Part shown: piece after piece, positions 1-11,740 of the stretch
Numbering within the stretch: the first letter of the stretch is position 1
Layout: each line of letters starts with the position of its first letter
DNA from: Comamonas sp.
Lineage (GTDB): Bacteria; Pseudomonadota; Gammaproteobacteria; Burkholderiales; Burkholderiaceae_C
NCBI GenBank assembly: GCA_031277805.1
Contig: JAITLR010000025.1
Span: 33,845-97,844, forward strand
DNA length: 64,000 bases
Reading direction: 5' to 3'
Notes under the pieces: model-generated
The model's input: the letters and a program-made list of their open reading frames with translations, nothing else
What the model was told of the DNA's origin: nothing
The model's database searches: none
Program-made: the position numbers and the translations under genes

Positions 1-3269
<3,269 letters not shown>

Positions 3270-3364
3270 AGTGTTTGGTCTTCAGTGGAGGCCAAACATT
3301 CTAGGCAGTCTGTCTATGCACCCGAGGCTGGCATGTGCATTGCCCCATCATTTCTGCGCACATG

Positions 3365-3392
3365 AAAAAACCCCATGCCTTGCGACATGGGG
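3365..3392 (-). terminator. Rho-independent terminator of the porin gene
   Basis: A 7-bp stem (CCCCATG at 3371-3377, CATGGGG at 3386-3392) lies about 70 bases downstream of the porin stop codon, and on the minus strand it runs into six T residues. Confidence 0.8.
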
Positions 3393-3462
3393 TATGAACT
3401 TGGAGTAATGGTCTGCATTATCAGCTGCAGCTGCTGGAGACACCGCTTACGCGGTGCACAAA

Positions 3463-4491
3463 TTAGAAGGCGTGACGCACACCCACGGCGAAGGAGGAGA
3501 AGTCCTTGCCCATGGAATCGGCAGCGCCATAAACGGTGCCATAAGCGGCATTCTTGCCGTTGTTGATACGGGTGTAGTAGGTGTACACCTTGGTGCGCTT
3601 GCTCAGGTTGTAGTTGTAGCCCAGGGTCCACTGCGTGGCAGCGGAATCGTCACGATTGCTCCACGAGTTGGCACGGCCCACGTTGGCGTGGAATTCCGAA
3701 GCGCCCAGCGTATACATGCCCGACAGACGGAAGTTGTTGCGTGTGCCCAGCGTGAATTCGTCGTTGCGCTGATAGTAGCCGCCCACCACAAATTGGCCGA
3801 ATGTGTAGCTTGCGCGCAAGCCCAGTTGCTTGGCTCCACCCACTTGGCTATAGCCACCGCCCAGAGCCAGAGGGCCTGTAGCGTAGTTGACAGCCAGGTC
3901 GTAACCATTCTTTTCTTGAACGGTCGCCTTTTCGTGGAAGCTCATGGCACCTTCGGCCCAGAAGCCACCGAACACAGGGGTGCGGTAGGCGATCTTGTTG
4001 CCGGAACCCAGAGCATCGACACGGCCACCTTGGCTGACAGCAGCGGCGCCACCAGCACTACCCATCCACACTGGATCGATATACAAGGCATCGGCAGAAG
4101 GGCCGGTGTCGTGGTTGTGCATGCTCACGTAGTCAGCCGTGGCGAAGTAGGACTCGGGGAAGAAGTTGCCCAGACGCACCATACCGAAGTTGCCCGACAG
4201 GTTCACTTCGCTTTGACGGCCAAAGAATGTCGAAGCCGCTGCACCAGTATCGGAGCTAAAGCCAGACTCCAGCACAAAGCCGGCCTTCAGACCACCGCCC
4301 AGGTCTTCGACGCCGCGGATGCCCCAACGCGAAGCGTTGTTCTGCATCACGGTGTTGCTCACATCACCCAGCTTCTGGCGCTCTACCGTGGTGTTGATAC
4401 GGCCATACAGCGTCACGCTGCTCTGTGCCATTGCGGTGGTTGCGCCCATCACTGCCAATGCGGCCAGTGCAATGCGAGTCATCTTGGTCAT
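3463..4491 (-). CDS. Gram-negative general porin (Omp32-like, trimeric beta-barrel)
   Basis: Outer-membrane porin of 342 residues that would let small solutes, probably anions, diffuse into the periplasm. It starts with a clear signal peptide (MTKMTRIALAALAVMGATTAMA, cut after AMA), opens the mature chain with QSSVTLYGRINTTVE as beta- and gammaproteobacterial porins do, and ends in the terminal Phe (VGVRHAF) needed for barrel insertion. The eyelet motif GGLKAGFVLESGF and repeated amphipathic strands such as ASYTFGQFVVGGYYQ fit the Porin_4 family and closely resemble the Comamonas/Delftia Omp32 group. A strong AGGAG site precedes the ATG. It is monocistronic, with its own terminator. Family assignment is sure; the substrate is not. 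Confidence 0.93.
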   Translation of the reverse strand: MTKMTRIALAALAVMGATTAMAQSSVTLYGRINTTVERQKLGDVSNTVMQNNASRWGIRGVEDLGGGLKAGFVLESGFSSDTGAAASTFFGRQSEVNLSGNFGMVRLGNFFPESYFATADYVSMHNHDTGPSADALYIDPVWMGSAGGAAAVSQGGRVDALGSGNKIAYRTPVFGGFWAEGAMSFHEKATVQEKNGYDLAVNYATGPLALGGGYSQVGGAKQLGLRASYTFGQFVVGGYYQRNDEFTLGTRNNFRLSGMYTLGASEFHANVGRANSWSNRDDSAATQWTLGYNYNLSKRTKVYTYYTRINNGKNAAYGTVYGAADSMGKDFSSFAVGVRHAF

Positions 4492-4666
4492 TCAATGCTC
4501 CTAGTTAAGTTTTGTCTTTAGCACCGCATTGGCTTGTAGGCTTATGGCCCCCTCGCGGCTAGGAGCGATTCTAGGTGCGCACCTTGAAAAAGCTTGATTT
4601 GCGTCTCAAAAAAATGAGTGTTTGATGCTTTGTTGCCACACTGCTGAAACACCGCCGCAATATAGA

Positions 4667-4697
4667 AAGACCCGCGAGCTTGCGCTGCACGGGTCTT
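4667..4697 (-). terminator. Probable terminator of the MFS transporter gene
   Basis: An 8-bp inverted repeat, AAGACCCG (4667-4674) and CGGGTCTT (4690-4697), lies 39 bases past the transporter stop on the minus strand. The T-tract after it is short, so this is a moderate call. Confidence 0.5.
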
Positions 4698-4735
4698 GGA
4701 GACTGTGCTGGAGGAACTGCAGCACCCGTTGAAGA

Positions 4736-6418
4736 TCAGTCTTCCGCGTAGATGTTGCGGTCCTTGGTTTCCGGCACGAACAGCGTACCGATCACGGCGG
4801 TCACGCCCGCAATGATGATGGGGTACCAGAGGCCGTTATACATATTGCCGGTCTGCGCCACGATGGCGAAAGACATGGTGGGCAGCAAGCCGCCAAACCA
4901 GCCATTGCCGATGTGATAGGGCAGGCTCATCGAGGTATAGCGGATGCGTGTGGGGAACAGTTCCACCAGCATGGCCGCAATGGGGCCGTAGACCATGGTC
5001 ACCAGCAGCACCAGATAGAACAGGATGGCGATCATCAGAGGCTTGTTCATCTTGCCGGGATCAGCCTTGTCGGGATAACCGTCCTTCTTCAGCGTTTCGG
5101 TCACGGTCTTGTTGAACTCGGCGCCCTTGGCCTTGAGTTCATCGGCACTCAGGCCTGCCATGGAATAGCTGGCAATGACGTCGTTGCCAATCTTGATAAC
5201 TGCGGGTGTCCCGGCAGGTGCTTCCTCACTTTCGTAGCTCACCGAACGGTTGGCCAGGGCTTGCTTGGCCACGTCGCAGGAACTGGTGAACTTGGCTGTG
5301 CCCGTGGGATTGAACTGGAACGAGCATTCCGCAGGGTTGGCCACGATGACCACCTTGTTCTTGGCCTGCGCGGCAGCCAGATCGGGGTTGGCTGCTGCGG
5401 TCAAAGCCTTGAAGGCGGGGAAGTAGGTCAGCACCGCCAGAATGCAGCCCAGCATGATGATGGGCTTGCGGCCGATCTTGTCGGACAGCGTACCGAAGAT
5501 CACAAAGAAGGGCGTTGCCAGCAACAGTGCTGCCGCGATCATCAGATTGGCCGTGACCGCATCCACCTTGAGCTGCTGCGTCAGGAAGAACAGCGAGTAG
5601 AACTGACCCGTGTACCAGACCACGGCCTGACCAGCGGTCAAGCCCAGCAGGGCCAGAATCACCACCTTGAGATTCTTCCACTGACCAAAGGACTCTTTCA
5701 GCGGCGCCTTCGACACCTTGCCCTCGGCCTTCATTTTCTGGAAGGCAGGCGACTCGGACAGTGTCATGCGGATCCAGACCGAGACGCCCAGCAGCAGGAT
5801 GGACACCAGGAAAGGAATGCGCCAGCCCCAGTCCGCAAAGGACTCTTCACCGACGGAAGTTCGCACGCCCAGAATCACCAGCAGCGACAGGAACAGACCC
5901 AGCGTGGCCGTTGTCTGAATCCAGGAGGTATAGGCTCCGCGCTTGCCGTCCGGAGCATGCTCCGCCACATAGGTAGCGGCACCACCATATTCACCACCCA
6001 GTGCCAGACCTTGCAGCATACGCAGCGCAATCAGGATGACGGGAGCCGCCACGCCAATGCTGGCGTAGGTTGGCAGGATACCCACGATGAAGGTGGACAA
6101 GCCCATGATCAGAATCGTCACCAGAAAGGTGTACTTGCGCCCGATCATGTCCCCCAGGCGGCCGAACACCAGCGCACCGAACGGCCGCACGATGAAGCCT
6201 GCGGCAAAGGCCAGCAGCGCGAAGATGAAGGCCGATCCGGCATCCAGGCCGCTGAAGAACTGTTTGGCGATGATGGCCGCCAGCGAGCCATACAGATAGA
6301 AGTCATACCACTCGAAAACCGTTCCAAGAGAAGACGCAAAGATGACTTTGCGCTCCTCCGAGCTCATCGGTCGTGGAGCCGACTTCCCCCCCATGTTTGC
6401 TGTCGCGTTGATGGCCAT
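4736..6418 (-). CDS. MFS transporter, metabolite:H+ symporter (MHS) type, with a large loop insertion
   Basis: Inner-membrane proton symporter of 560 residues. The N-terminal stretch SSLGTVFEWYDFYLYGSLA and the loop GRLGDMIGRKYTFL are hallmark sequences of the MHS family (proline/betaine, shikimate and dicarboxylate carriers), and LRMLQGLALGGEYGGAATY is the helix 4-5 signature. MHS proteins are usually 420-450 residues; the excess is a hydrophilic insertion of about 110 residues (about 345-455) in the C-terminal half with two cysteines, predicted from helix count to face the periplasm. AGGAG precedes the ATG. The gene is divergent from the DUF485-actP operon, which hints at a carboxylate substrate, but the sequence does not define the substrate. 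Confidence 0.88.
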   Translation of the reverse strand: MAINATANMGGKSAPRPMSSEERKVIFASSLGTVFEWYDFYLYGSLAAIIAKQFFSGLDAGSAFIFALLAFAAGFIVRPFGALVFGRLGDMIGRKYTFLVTILIMGLSTFIVGILPTYASIGVAAPVILIALRMLQGLALGGEYGGAATYVAEHAPDGKRGAYTSWIQTTATLGLFLSLLVILGVRTSVGEESFADWGWRIPFLVSILLLGVSVWIRMTLSESPAFQKMKAEGKVSKAPLKESFGQWKNLKVVILALLGLTAGQAVVWYTGQFYSLFFLTQQLKVDAVTANLMIAAALLLATPFFVIFGTLSDKIGRKPIIMLGCILAVLTYFPAFKALTAAANPDLAAAQAKNKVVIVANPAECSFQFNPTGTAKFTSSCDVAKQALANRSVSYESEEAPAGTPAVIKIGNDVIASYSMAGLSADELKAKGAEFNKTVTETLKKDGYPDKADPGKMNKPLMIAILFYLVLLVTMVYGPIAAMLVELFPTRIRYTSMSLPYHIGNGWFGGLLPTMSFAIVAQTGNMYNGLWYPIIIAGVTAVIGTLFVPETKDRNIYAED

Positions 6419-6577
6419 GTTTGTCTCCTAGATTTTAAAAATCAGGCGCTGCCAATCCACCTGTCCAGCCAATATCAAAGTGGCAACTGACCGCTAACTT
6501 ACAAAAAATCGATTTGTAAGAATTCGAGACAAGGCTTTTCCCGACCCTCTCAGCACTAACCCGAATTCGCGTTTTTC

Positions 6578-6674
6578 CGATATGAAAAACCGGGTGGAAA
6601 CACCCATATCGCAAGTAAGGAGGCGGTCAGACGCGCTTCACAAAATGAGTAGACCTGCATAGCAACTCATATCG
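6578..6674. promoter_or_regulatory. Repeated CGATATG motif and hairpin upstream of the actP operon
   Basis: CGATATG occurs at 6578-6584 and its inverse CATATCG at 6605-6611 and 6668-6674. The first pair encloses a GGGTG-GAAA-CACCC hairpin (6592-6605). The elements sit in the 290-base divergent region between the MFS transporter and DUF485-actP. They look like a two- or three-site operator, but no regulator is assigned. Confidence 0.35.
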
Positions 6675-6708
6675 AAAAGAGCGTGCAGCTCGCACCCAAG
6701 GAGACAAA

Positions 6709-7020
6709 GTGACTGACTCTGCAACTGAAAAAATTCAACGCAATCCTGTCTACCAGGAATTGCGCCGCAAACGCAATCGGCTAGGTACCACGCTGACCAT
6801 TCTGATGCTCGTCGTCTACTACGGCTATGTGGCCTTGATTGCCTTCGACAAGGAATTTCTGGCCCAACCTCTGAGCAGCGCAGGTGTCACCACACTGGGC
6901 ATTCCCATTGCGCTCTTCGTGATCATCTTCACGATTGCCATCACGCTGTTCTATATCCGTCGCGCCAACAACGAGTTCGACCAGATGACCCAGCAGATCC
7001 TGAAGGACGCCCAGAAATGA
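6709..7020 (+). CDS. yjcH: DUF485 membrane protein (YjcH-like), partner of ActP
   Basis: Small inner-membrane protein of 103 residues with two transmembrane helices (about residues 27-49 and 63-86) separated by a short loop, the DUF485 layout. Homologues almost always precede a cation/acetate symporter, as here, where the stop overlaps the actP start in an ATGA. The GTG start is chosen because AAGGAG stands at the right distance and the next in-frame starts would remove conserved sequence ([15 protein letters not shown]). The role is presumably accessory to acetate transport; no biochemical function is established that I can name. Confidence 0.9.
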   Translation: MTDSATEKIQRNPVYQELRRKRNRLGTTLTILMLVVYYGYVALIAFDKEFLAQPLSSAGVTTLGIPIALFVIIFTIAITLFYIRRANNEFDQMTQQILKDAQK

Positions 7021-8759
7021 AGAGCTCCATGCAACGCGCGCTGGCCCCTGCGCTAGTCACATCACTCCTGCTTTCAGTGGCCAGCTCTGCCCTGGCTGCT
7101 GGCGGCGACATCGGCAACACGGCCAAGCAGTCCACCAACTGGACGGCCATCATCATGTTCACGGTCTTCGTGCTGGCCACCTTGTGGATCACCAAGTGGG
7201 CTGCCGGACGCACCAAATCCGCAGCAGACTTCTACACGGCTGGTGGTGGCATCACCGGCTTCCAGAACGGTCTGGCCATTGCCGGCGACTACATGTCTGC
7301 AGCCTCTTTCCTGGGCATTTCGGCCCAGGTGATGACGAGCGGCTACGACGGCCTGATCTACTCCATCGGCTTTCTGGTTGGCTGGCCCATCCTGACCTTT
7401 CTGCTGGCCGAGCGCCTGCGCAACCTGGGCAAGTTCACTTTTGCCGATGTGGCTGGCTATCGCTTTGCCCAAGGGCCATTTCGCATGTTCGCCGCCAGCG
7501 GCACGCTGGTGGTCGTGGCCTTCTATCTGATTGCACAGATGGTGGGTGCAGGCCAGCTGATCAAGCTGCTGTTCGGCCTGGACTACTGGATCGCCGTGGT
7601 GCTGGTCGGCGTGCTGATGATGGTCTATGTGCTGTTCGGCGGCATGACCGCCACCACCTGGGTGCAGATCATCAAGGCTTGCATGCTGCTGGCTGGCGTG
7701 ACTTTCATGGGCTTCATGATCATGTCGCACTACGGCTTCAGCTTTGAAAAGCTGTTTGCCGATGGCGTACGCGTCAAGACAGAGATCGCTGCTGCTGGCG
7801 GCAAGGAGCCTGACGTGGCCGCCAAACTGGGGCTGTCCATCATGGGGCCCGGTGGCTTCATCAAGGACCCCATCTCCGCCATCAGCTTCGGCATGGCGCT
7901 GATGTTCGGTACGCTGGGTCTGCCCCACATCCTGATGCGCTTCTTCACCGTGCCTGACGCCAAGGAAGCCCGCAAATCCGTGGGCTGGGCCACTGTGTGG
8001 ATCGGCTACTTCTACATCCTGATCTTCATCATCGGCTTTGGCGCCATCACCATGGTGCTCACCAACCCCGAAATGGCCGACACGGCCAAGGGCGTGATCC
8101 TCGGCGGTGCGGGCACAGCCAATATGGCTGCCGTGCTGGTGGCCAAGAGCGTGGGCGGCAATGTGTTCTACGGCTTCATCTCGGCCGTGGCTTTCGCCAC
8201 CATCCTGGCTGTGGTTGCAGGTCTGACGTTGTCGGGCGCCTCTGCCGTGTCGCATGACCTCTACGCCACCGTTTTCAAGAACGGCCAGGCAGACAGCGCA
8301 TCCGAGCTCAAGGTCTCGCGTCTGACCACCCTGACCCTGGGTGCCATCGCCGTGCTGCTGGGCATTGTGTTCGAGAAGCAGAACGTGGCCTTCATGGTGG
8401 CCCTGGCCTTTGCGATTGCAGCCTCGGCCAACTTCCCCGTGCTGCTGCTGTCCGTGCTGTGGAAGGGCTGTACCACCAAGGGTGCCGTGATTGGCGGCTT
8501 CATGGGCCTGATTTCTTCCGTCGGCCTGACCATTGTTTCCCCATCGGTCTGGGAAGCCACTTTCGGCAACCCTGCCGGCTCGGCCTGGTTCCCCTACACC
8601 TCGCCCGCACTGTTCTCCATGACCATCGGTTTTGTGGGCGTGTGGCTGTTCTCGGTGCTGGACAAGAGCGGCCAGGCGGACAAGGAGAAAGCAGCTTTTG
8701 CGGCGCAGCAAGTGCGCTCGGAAACCGGTCTGGGCGCCTCTCGCGCATCGGGCCACTAA
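7017..8759 (+). CDS. actP: Cation/acetate symporter ActP (sodium:solute symporter family)
   Basis: Takes up acetate and related short monocarboxylates with a cation across the inner membrane. The 580-residue protein has a cleavable-looking N-terminal segment (ending SALAAGG) followed by about 13 helices. Diagnostic stretches are [21 protein letters not shown], the sodium-site region [11 protein letters not shown], and [16 protein letters not shown]. It overlaps the upstream DUF485 gene by four bases, so the two are translationally coupled. The DUF294/CBS protein and exonuclease pair downstream on the opposite strand is a recurrent neighbour of actP in proteobacteria. Acetate uptake fits the glyoxylate-bypass regulator aceK and the fatty and branched-chain acid genes elsewhere in the window. 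Confidence 0.94.
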   Translation: MKSSMQRALAPALVTSLLLSVASSALAAGGDIGNTAKQSTNWTAIIMFTVFVLATLWITKWAAGRTKSAADFYTAGGGITGFQNGLAIAGDYMSAASFLGISAQVMTSGYDGLIYSIGFLVGWPILTFLLAERLRNLGKFTFADVAGYRFAQGPFRMFAASGTLVVVAFYLIAQMVGAGQLIKLLFGLDYWIAVVLVGVLMMVYVLFGGMTATTWVQIIKACMLLAGVTFMGFMIMSHYGFSFEKLFADGVRVKTEIAAAGGKEPDVAAKLGLSIMGPGGFIKDPISAISFGMALMFGTLGLPHILMRFFTVPDAKEARKSVGWATVWIGYFYILIFIIGFGAITMVLTNPEMADTAKGVILGGAGTANMAAVLVAKSVGGNVFYGFISAVAFATILAVVAGLTLSGASAVSHDLYATVFKNGQADSASELKVSRLTTLTLGAIAVLLGIVFEKQNVAFMVALAFAIAASANFPVLLLSVLWKGCTTKGAVIGGFMGLISSVGLTIVSPSVWEATFGNPAGSAWFPYTSPALFSMTIGFVGVWLFSVLDKSGQADKEKAAFAAQQVRSETGLGASRASGH

Positions 8760-8861
8760 TTCCATTTATCAATCATTCGAGTACGCGAAGGCGAAGCGAA
8801 GACAGTGCTGTAGCACGGCGAGCGAAGCCGACAAAGTAACCGGATGATTTAGAAATGGAAT
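8759..8861. repeat. Structured intergenic element with 18-bp imperfect inverted ends
   Basis: Directly after the actP stop, ATTCCATTTATCAATCAT (8759-8776) is mirrored by ATGATTTAGAAATGGAAT (8844-8861) with two mismatches. The interior holds a perfect GTGCT-GT-AGCAC hairpin and a CGGC/GCCG hairpin. The size and inverted ends suggest a small dispersed repeat or MITE-like element; no second copy occurs in this window. Confidence 0.55.
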
Positions 8862-8900
8862 AAGCCACTGTGCAGCGCGGTAACAACCGCGCTGCCATGC

Positions 8901-8931
8901 AAAAGCCGGGTTTTCGAACCCGGCTTTTTTT
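8901..8931 (+). terminator. Strong Rho-independent terminator after actP
   Basis: A perfect 12-bp stem (8901-8912 with 8917-8928) closes on a TTCG tetraloop and is followed by a run of T. Its flanking A and T runs would let it work in both directions between the convergent actP and exonuclease genes. Confidence 0.93.
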
Positions 8932-9037
8932 ATTGCCGGTCCGCCCCAAGATAAAGGTGCCGGGGCCGCCCAGGCGCTCTCGGTAGGACAGCGGCCACAC
9001 GAAGTGAGCAAGCGCGAGAGCGCTTTTTAAATATTAC

Positions 9038-9682
9038 TCAGCTCAGGTCCAGAACCTGCCTGAGCTTGATGAAGGCCAGCGCCGCCATCACCGCATCGTT
9101 GAGTGCGTCGTGAGCACGGCTTTGAGGCAGTTCCAGATCCCGCATCAGACTGTCAAAGCGCAGGTCAATCTCGGGGTTCTGCTGACGATGCGGCGGAAGC
9201 TGCCTGAACTTGTAGTCGTAGTACAGAGCAGACACTTCATTGCGTGGCTGTGGCAATGCAATGCCCAGCACAGGCTTGAGCACCCGATTGATCATGGCCA
9301 GATCAAACTCCAGGTAGTAACCCACCAGGGGGCGGCTGCCAATGAAGTTCAGCAACTCCAGTACAGCCTCCTCAGCCGTCATGCCGCGCGCCAGATCACG
9401 CTCGCGCAACTGGTGAATACGCACGCTGTTCGCGCTGACACCATGGGGCGGCCGCACCAGCAACTCCAGTCGCTGGCTGGTCAGGATGCGCTGCCCCTGA
9501 ATGCGTACCGCACCGATGGAGACGATGTGGTCACGACGCGTGTCCAGCCCCGTGGTTTCACAGTCCAGCGACACCCATTCATTGAGCGGCGGAGGCTCCA
9601 GGACAAAGGCATATGACGGACTACGCAACTGACGCAGCAGCCGCTGGCGATGCCAGGACGGAAACCATGAATGGATCTTCAC
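9038..9682 (-). CDS. DEDDh 3'-5' exonuclease, DNA polymerase III epsilon-like
   Basis: Metal-dependent 3'-5' exonuclease of 214 residues. Exo I is SLDCETTG (about residue 40), exo II is in the LVGYYLEFDLAMIN segment, and exo III is HDALNDA, giving the four acidic residues and the catalytic histidine. It is short and lacks the C-terminal polymerase-binding tail of replicative DnaQ, so it is a stand-alone paralogue. The GTG start overlaps the stop of the upstream DUF294/CBS gene by four bases, so the pair is translationally coupled. The same pair near actP recurs in proteobacteria, but the physiological substrate (DNA, RNA or nucleotide) is unknown. Confidence 0.88.
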   Translation of the reverse strand: MKIHSWFPSWHRQRLLRQLRSPSYAFVLEPPPLNEWVSLDCETTGLDTRRDHIVSIGAVRIQGQRILTSQRLELLVRPPHGVSANSVRIHQLRERDLARGMTAEEAVLELLNFIGSRPLVGYYLEFDLAMINRVLKPVLGIALPQPRNEVSALYYDYKFRQLPPHRQQNPEIDLRFDSLMRDLELPQSRAHDALNDAVMAALAFIKLRQVLDLS

Positions 9683-11496
9683 AGCACATCCAGTCGCAAA
9701 CGCTGCTGTAGCAAAGCCCGGAAACGCCGCACCACGGCCAGCGCATCCTTGAGCAGATCCCGCTCCAGACTGCTGAGCGTGGAAGGGTCCACCTCAGCTG
9801 TCACAGGCCGGTTGCGTTCAAGCTCTTGCAGCCCTGCCTGCAGCCGCAAGCCCATGAGCAGATGCAAGGCCTCGCGCATCTCCCGGCCCAGTGCCGCATC
9901 CAGTGTTCCGTCCGCGACCAGCGCCTCTATGCGCTCCACCGTGCTGGTTGCCTCCACATGCCGCGCCAAAGCCAGGCTGCGCACGCCATGCACCAACGGG
10001 AAGATGCCGGCTTTCTTCAAGTGGACGCTGCTGAGTTCGTCATCGCGACCCAGCAGCCGACTCCACCAACGGCCCGTCTCGCCAAAGCTGTCGATCGCCG
10101 CAGCAAAACGAGCCATCAAGGCATCGTTATCCGTGGCCAATGTCTGCAGTTTCTGGCGCACACCTGCCAGCAGCTGTGCATCGCCCGCCACGGCGTGGGC
10201 GTCCAGAAAGATGGCCAATCGCATCAGACTGTCGGCACTGGGCATCAGCAACCACCCTTGGCAACGCTGCGCAAACTCGCTGGTCGTGCCACGCCACTCG
10301 GGGTTGTTCAACATGATCCGGCCCGGACATTCCGGATAACCGAACCGAAGCAGCACGGCGGAAAAAGCATCGCAGATGGCAGCCAGATCGGCGGGTGGCG
10401 CATAGCCATCGCGCAGCAGCAGGCCGTTGTCCTGATCGGTCTTGAGCAGCTGTTCACCCCGCCCTTCACTGCCCATCACGAACAGACAGCTGTTGGCCAC
10501 AAGATCCGCCGGCGCCAGCATCTGCCAGGCGCGCTCGAACAGGCGGGTGTTGAGCTGCTGCACCAATTGAGCCATCAGCGCCACGCGCGTACCGCCCCGG
10601 TACAAGGCTGACAGCAGCTCGGTGATCTGCGCCGCCGGCTGCTCCAGCGCCTGCAGATCACCGGCCTGCTCGATCTGCACCAGGATCAGATGGGAATGGT
10701 TGGCCAGAAAGCTGAACAGATCCAGCGCATCCAGAATGCCGCACACCTGGCCTGCCTCGTCCAGCACCGCCAGCCGGTGAACGCGGGCACGCAGCAGCAG
10801 TGCCATCGCATCCCCCAGTTGCTCACTGGCGCGCACGCTGATGACAGGGCTGCTGGCGAACTCTCCCACAGCCAACTCGGCCAATGGACGCCCGTCGAGA
10901 ATGGCACGCTGCAGCGTGGTGTTGGAGAAGATACCCAAGCCCTGCGGCAAGCCCGAGACCAGCACGCTGGTGATGCGCTGCTCGTGCAGCAAGCGCGTCA
11001 CGCTGACGATGTCGGTGGACGCATCCACCACATGAGCCGGACGCACAAAGGCCTGATCCACGCGCACCAAGGTCAGCGACTGCCTCTCGTGCTGATCGGC
11101 CAACTGGGCCAGCGTGCCCAGCTTGTGTCCCAGATCCGCAAACAGCAAGGCGCCAAAGGCCCGATTGCGCGCAATCAGCTCGTTGATGGTGTCACGCGTC
11201 AGCTGATAGGCCACCAGCTCCTCGACCACCACGAAGCGGCTACTGGCACGCCCGGCAACCAGGGCCCTGCCATCAAAACAATCCTCGGGGCCGTAAGAGG
11301 CCAGCAGTTGCTCCCCTTCGGTCTGCTCTACATGGCCCTTGATGACGACAAAAAGATGGGTGGGCTCCATACCCCGATCCAGCAGCACAGAACCTTCCGG
11401 AAAATAGGCAATATCGACGCTGCTGCGCACCAGCGCCTGCTCATCAGGCGCCAGGCAGTCAAAGGGCGAGGCCGAGAAATTGAAGGCATTGGGCAT
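9679..11496 (-). CDS. Cyclic-nucleotide-binding/CBS/DUF294 nucleotidyltransferase-like protein
   Basis: Soluble signalling protein of 605 residues. Domains in order: a cNMP-binding-like beta-roll (about 15-135, with PEGSVLLDRG and the ESYGPEDCFDGRAL-type turn), two CBS motifs (about 150-270), then a DUF294 nucleotidyltransferase-like domain (about 300-440) with the conserved MGSEGRGEQLLKTDQDNGLL, and a C-terminal helical substrate-binding domain. The architecture resembles PII uridylyltransferase-like regulators that couple an adenylate or cNMP ligand to nucleotidyl transfer, but the target is unknown. It lies upstream of and overlaps the exonuclease gene and is convergent with actP, so a role in acetate metabolism is a reasonable inference. 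Confidence 0.88.
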   Translation of the reverse strand: MPNAFNFSASPFDCLAPDEQALVRSSVDIAYFPEGSVLLDRGMEPTHLFVVIKGHVEQTEGEQLLASYGPEDCFDGRALVAGRASSRFVVVEELVAYQLTRDTINELIARNRAFGALLFADLGHKLGTLAQLADQHERQSLTLVRVDQAFVRPAHVVDASTDIVSVTRLLHEQRITSVLVSGLPQGLGIFSNTTLQRAILDGRPLAELAVGEFASSPVISVRASEQLGDAMALLLRARVHRLAVLDEAGQVCGILDALDLFSFLANHSHLILVQIEQAGDLQALEQPAAQITELLSALYRGGTRVALMAQLVQQLNTRLFERAWQMLAPADLVANSCLFVMGSEGRGEQLLKTDQDNGLLLRDGYAPPADLAAICDAFSAVLLRFGYPECPGRIMLNNPEWRGTTSEFAQRCQGWLLMPSADSLMRLAIFLDAHAVAGDAQLLAGVRQKLQTLATDNDALMARFAAAIDSFGETGRWWSRLLGRDDELSSVHLKKAGIFPLVHGVRSLALARHVEATSTVERIEALVADGTLDAALGREMREALHLLMGLRLQAGLQELERNRPVTAEVDPSTLSSLERDLLKDALAVVRRFRALLQQRLRLDVL

Positions 11497-11740
11497 GGCA
11501 TTGCAGGGCTTGGCATCCGCGATGGAGCCCAGTGTGCCCGCAATGCCTTACGGCGCGATTGCGGGAGCTCAATTGCGGGAAGTTGACGGCAGCTCAGCCG
11601 AAAAATCTAGACAAATACCATTCCCAAAACAAGGAATGGCAAACGCGGCAAGCTATCGCACCTGTTTTCCAGGATGCAGCGTATGCCGCATCCCTCCCGG
11701 AGTCGCGGCGCGGCCCGGGGCATCATTCGCACGTTTCGCC

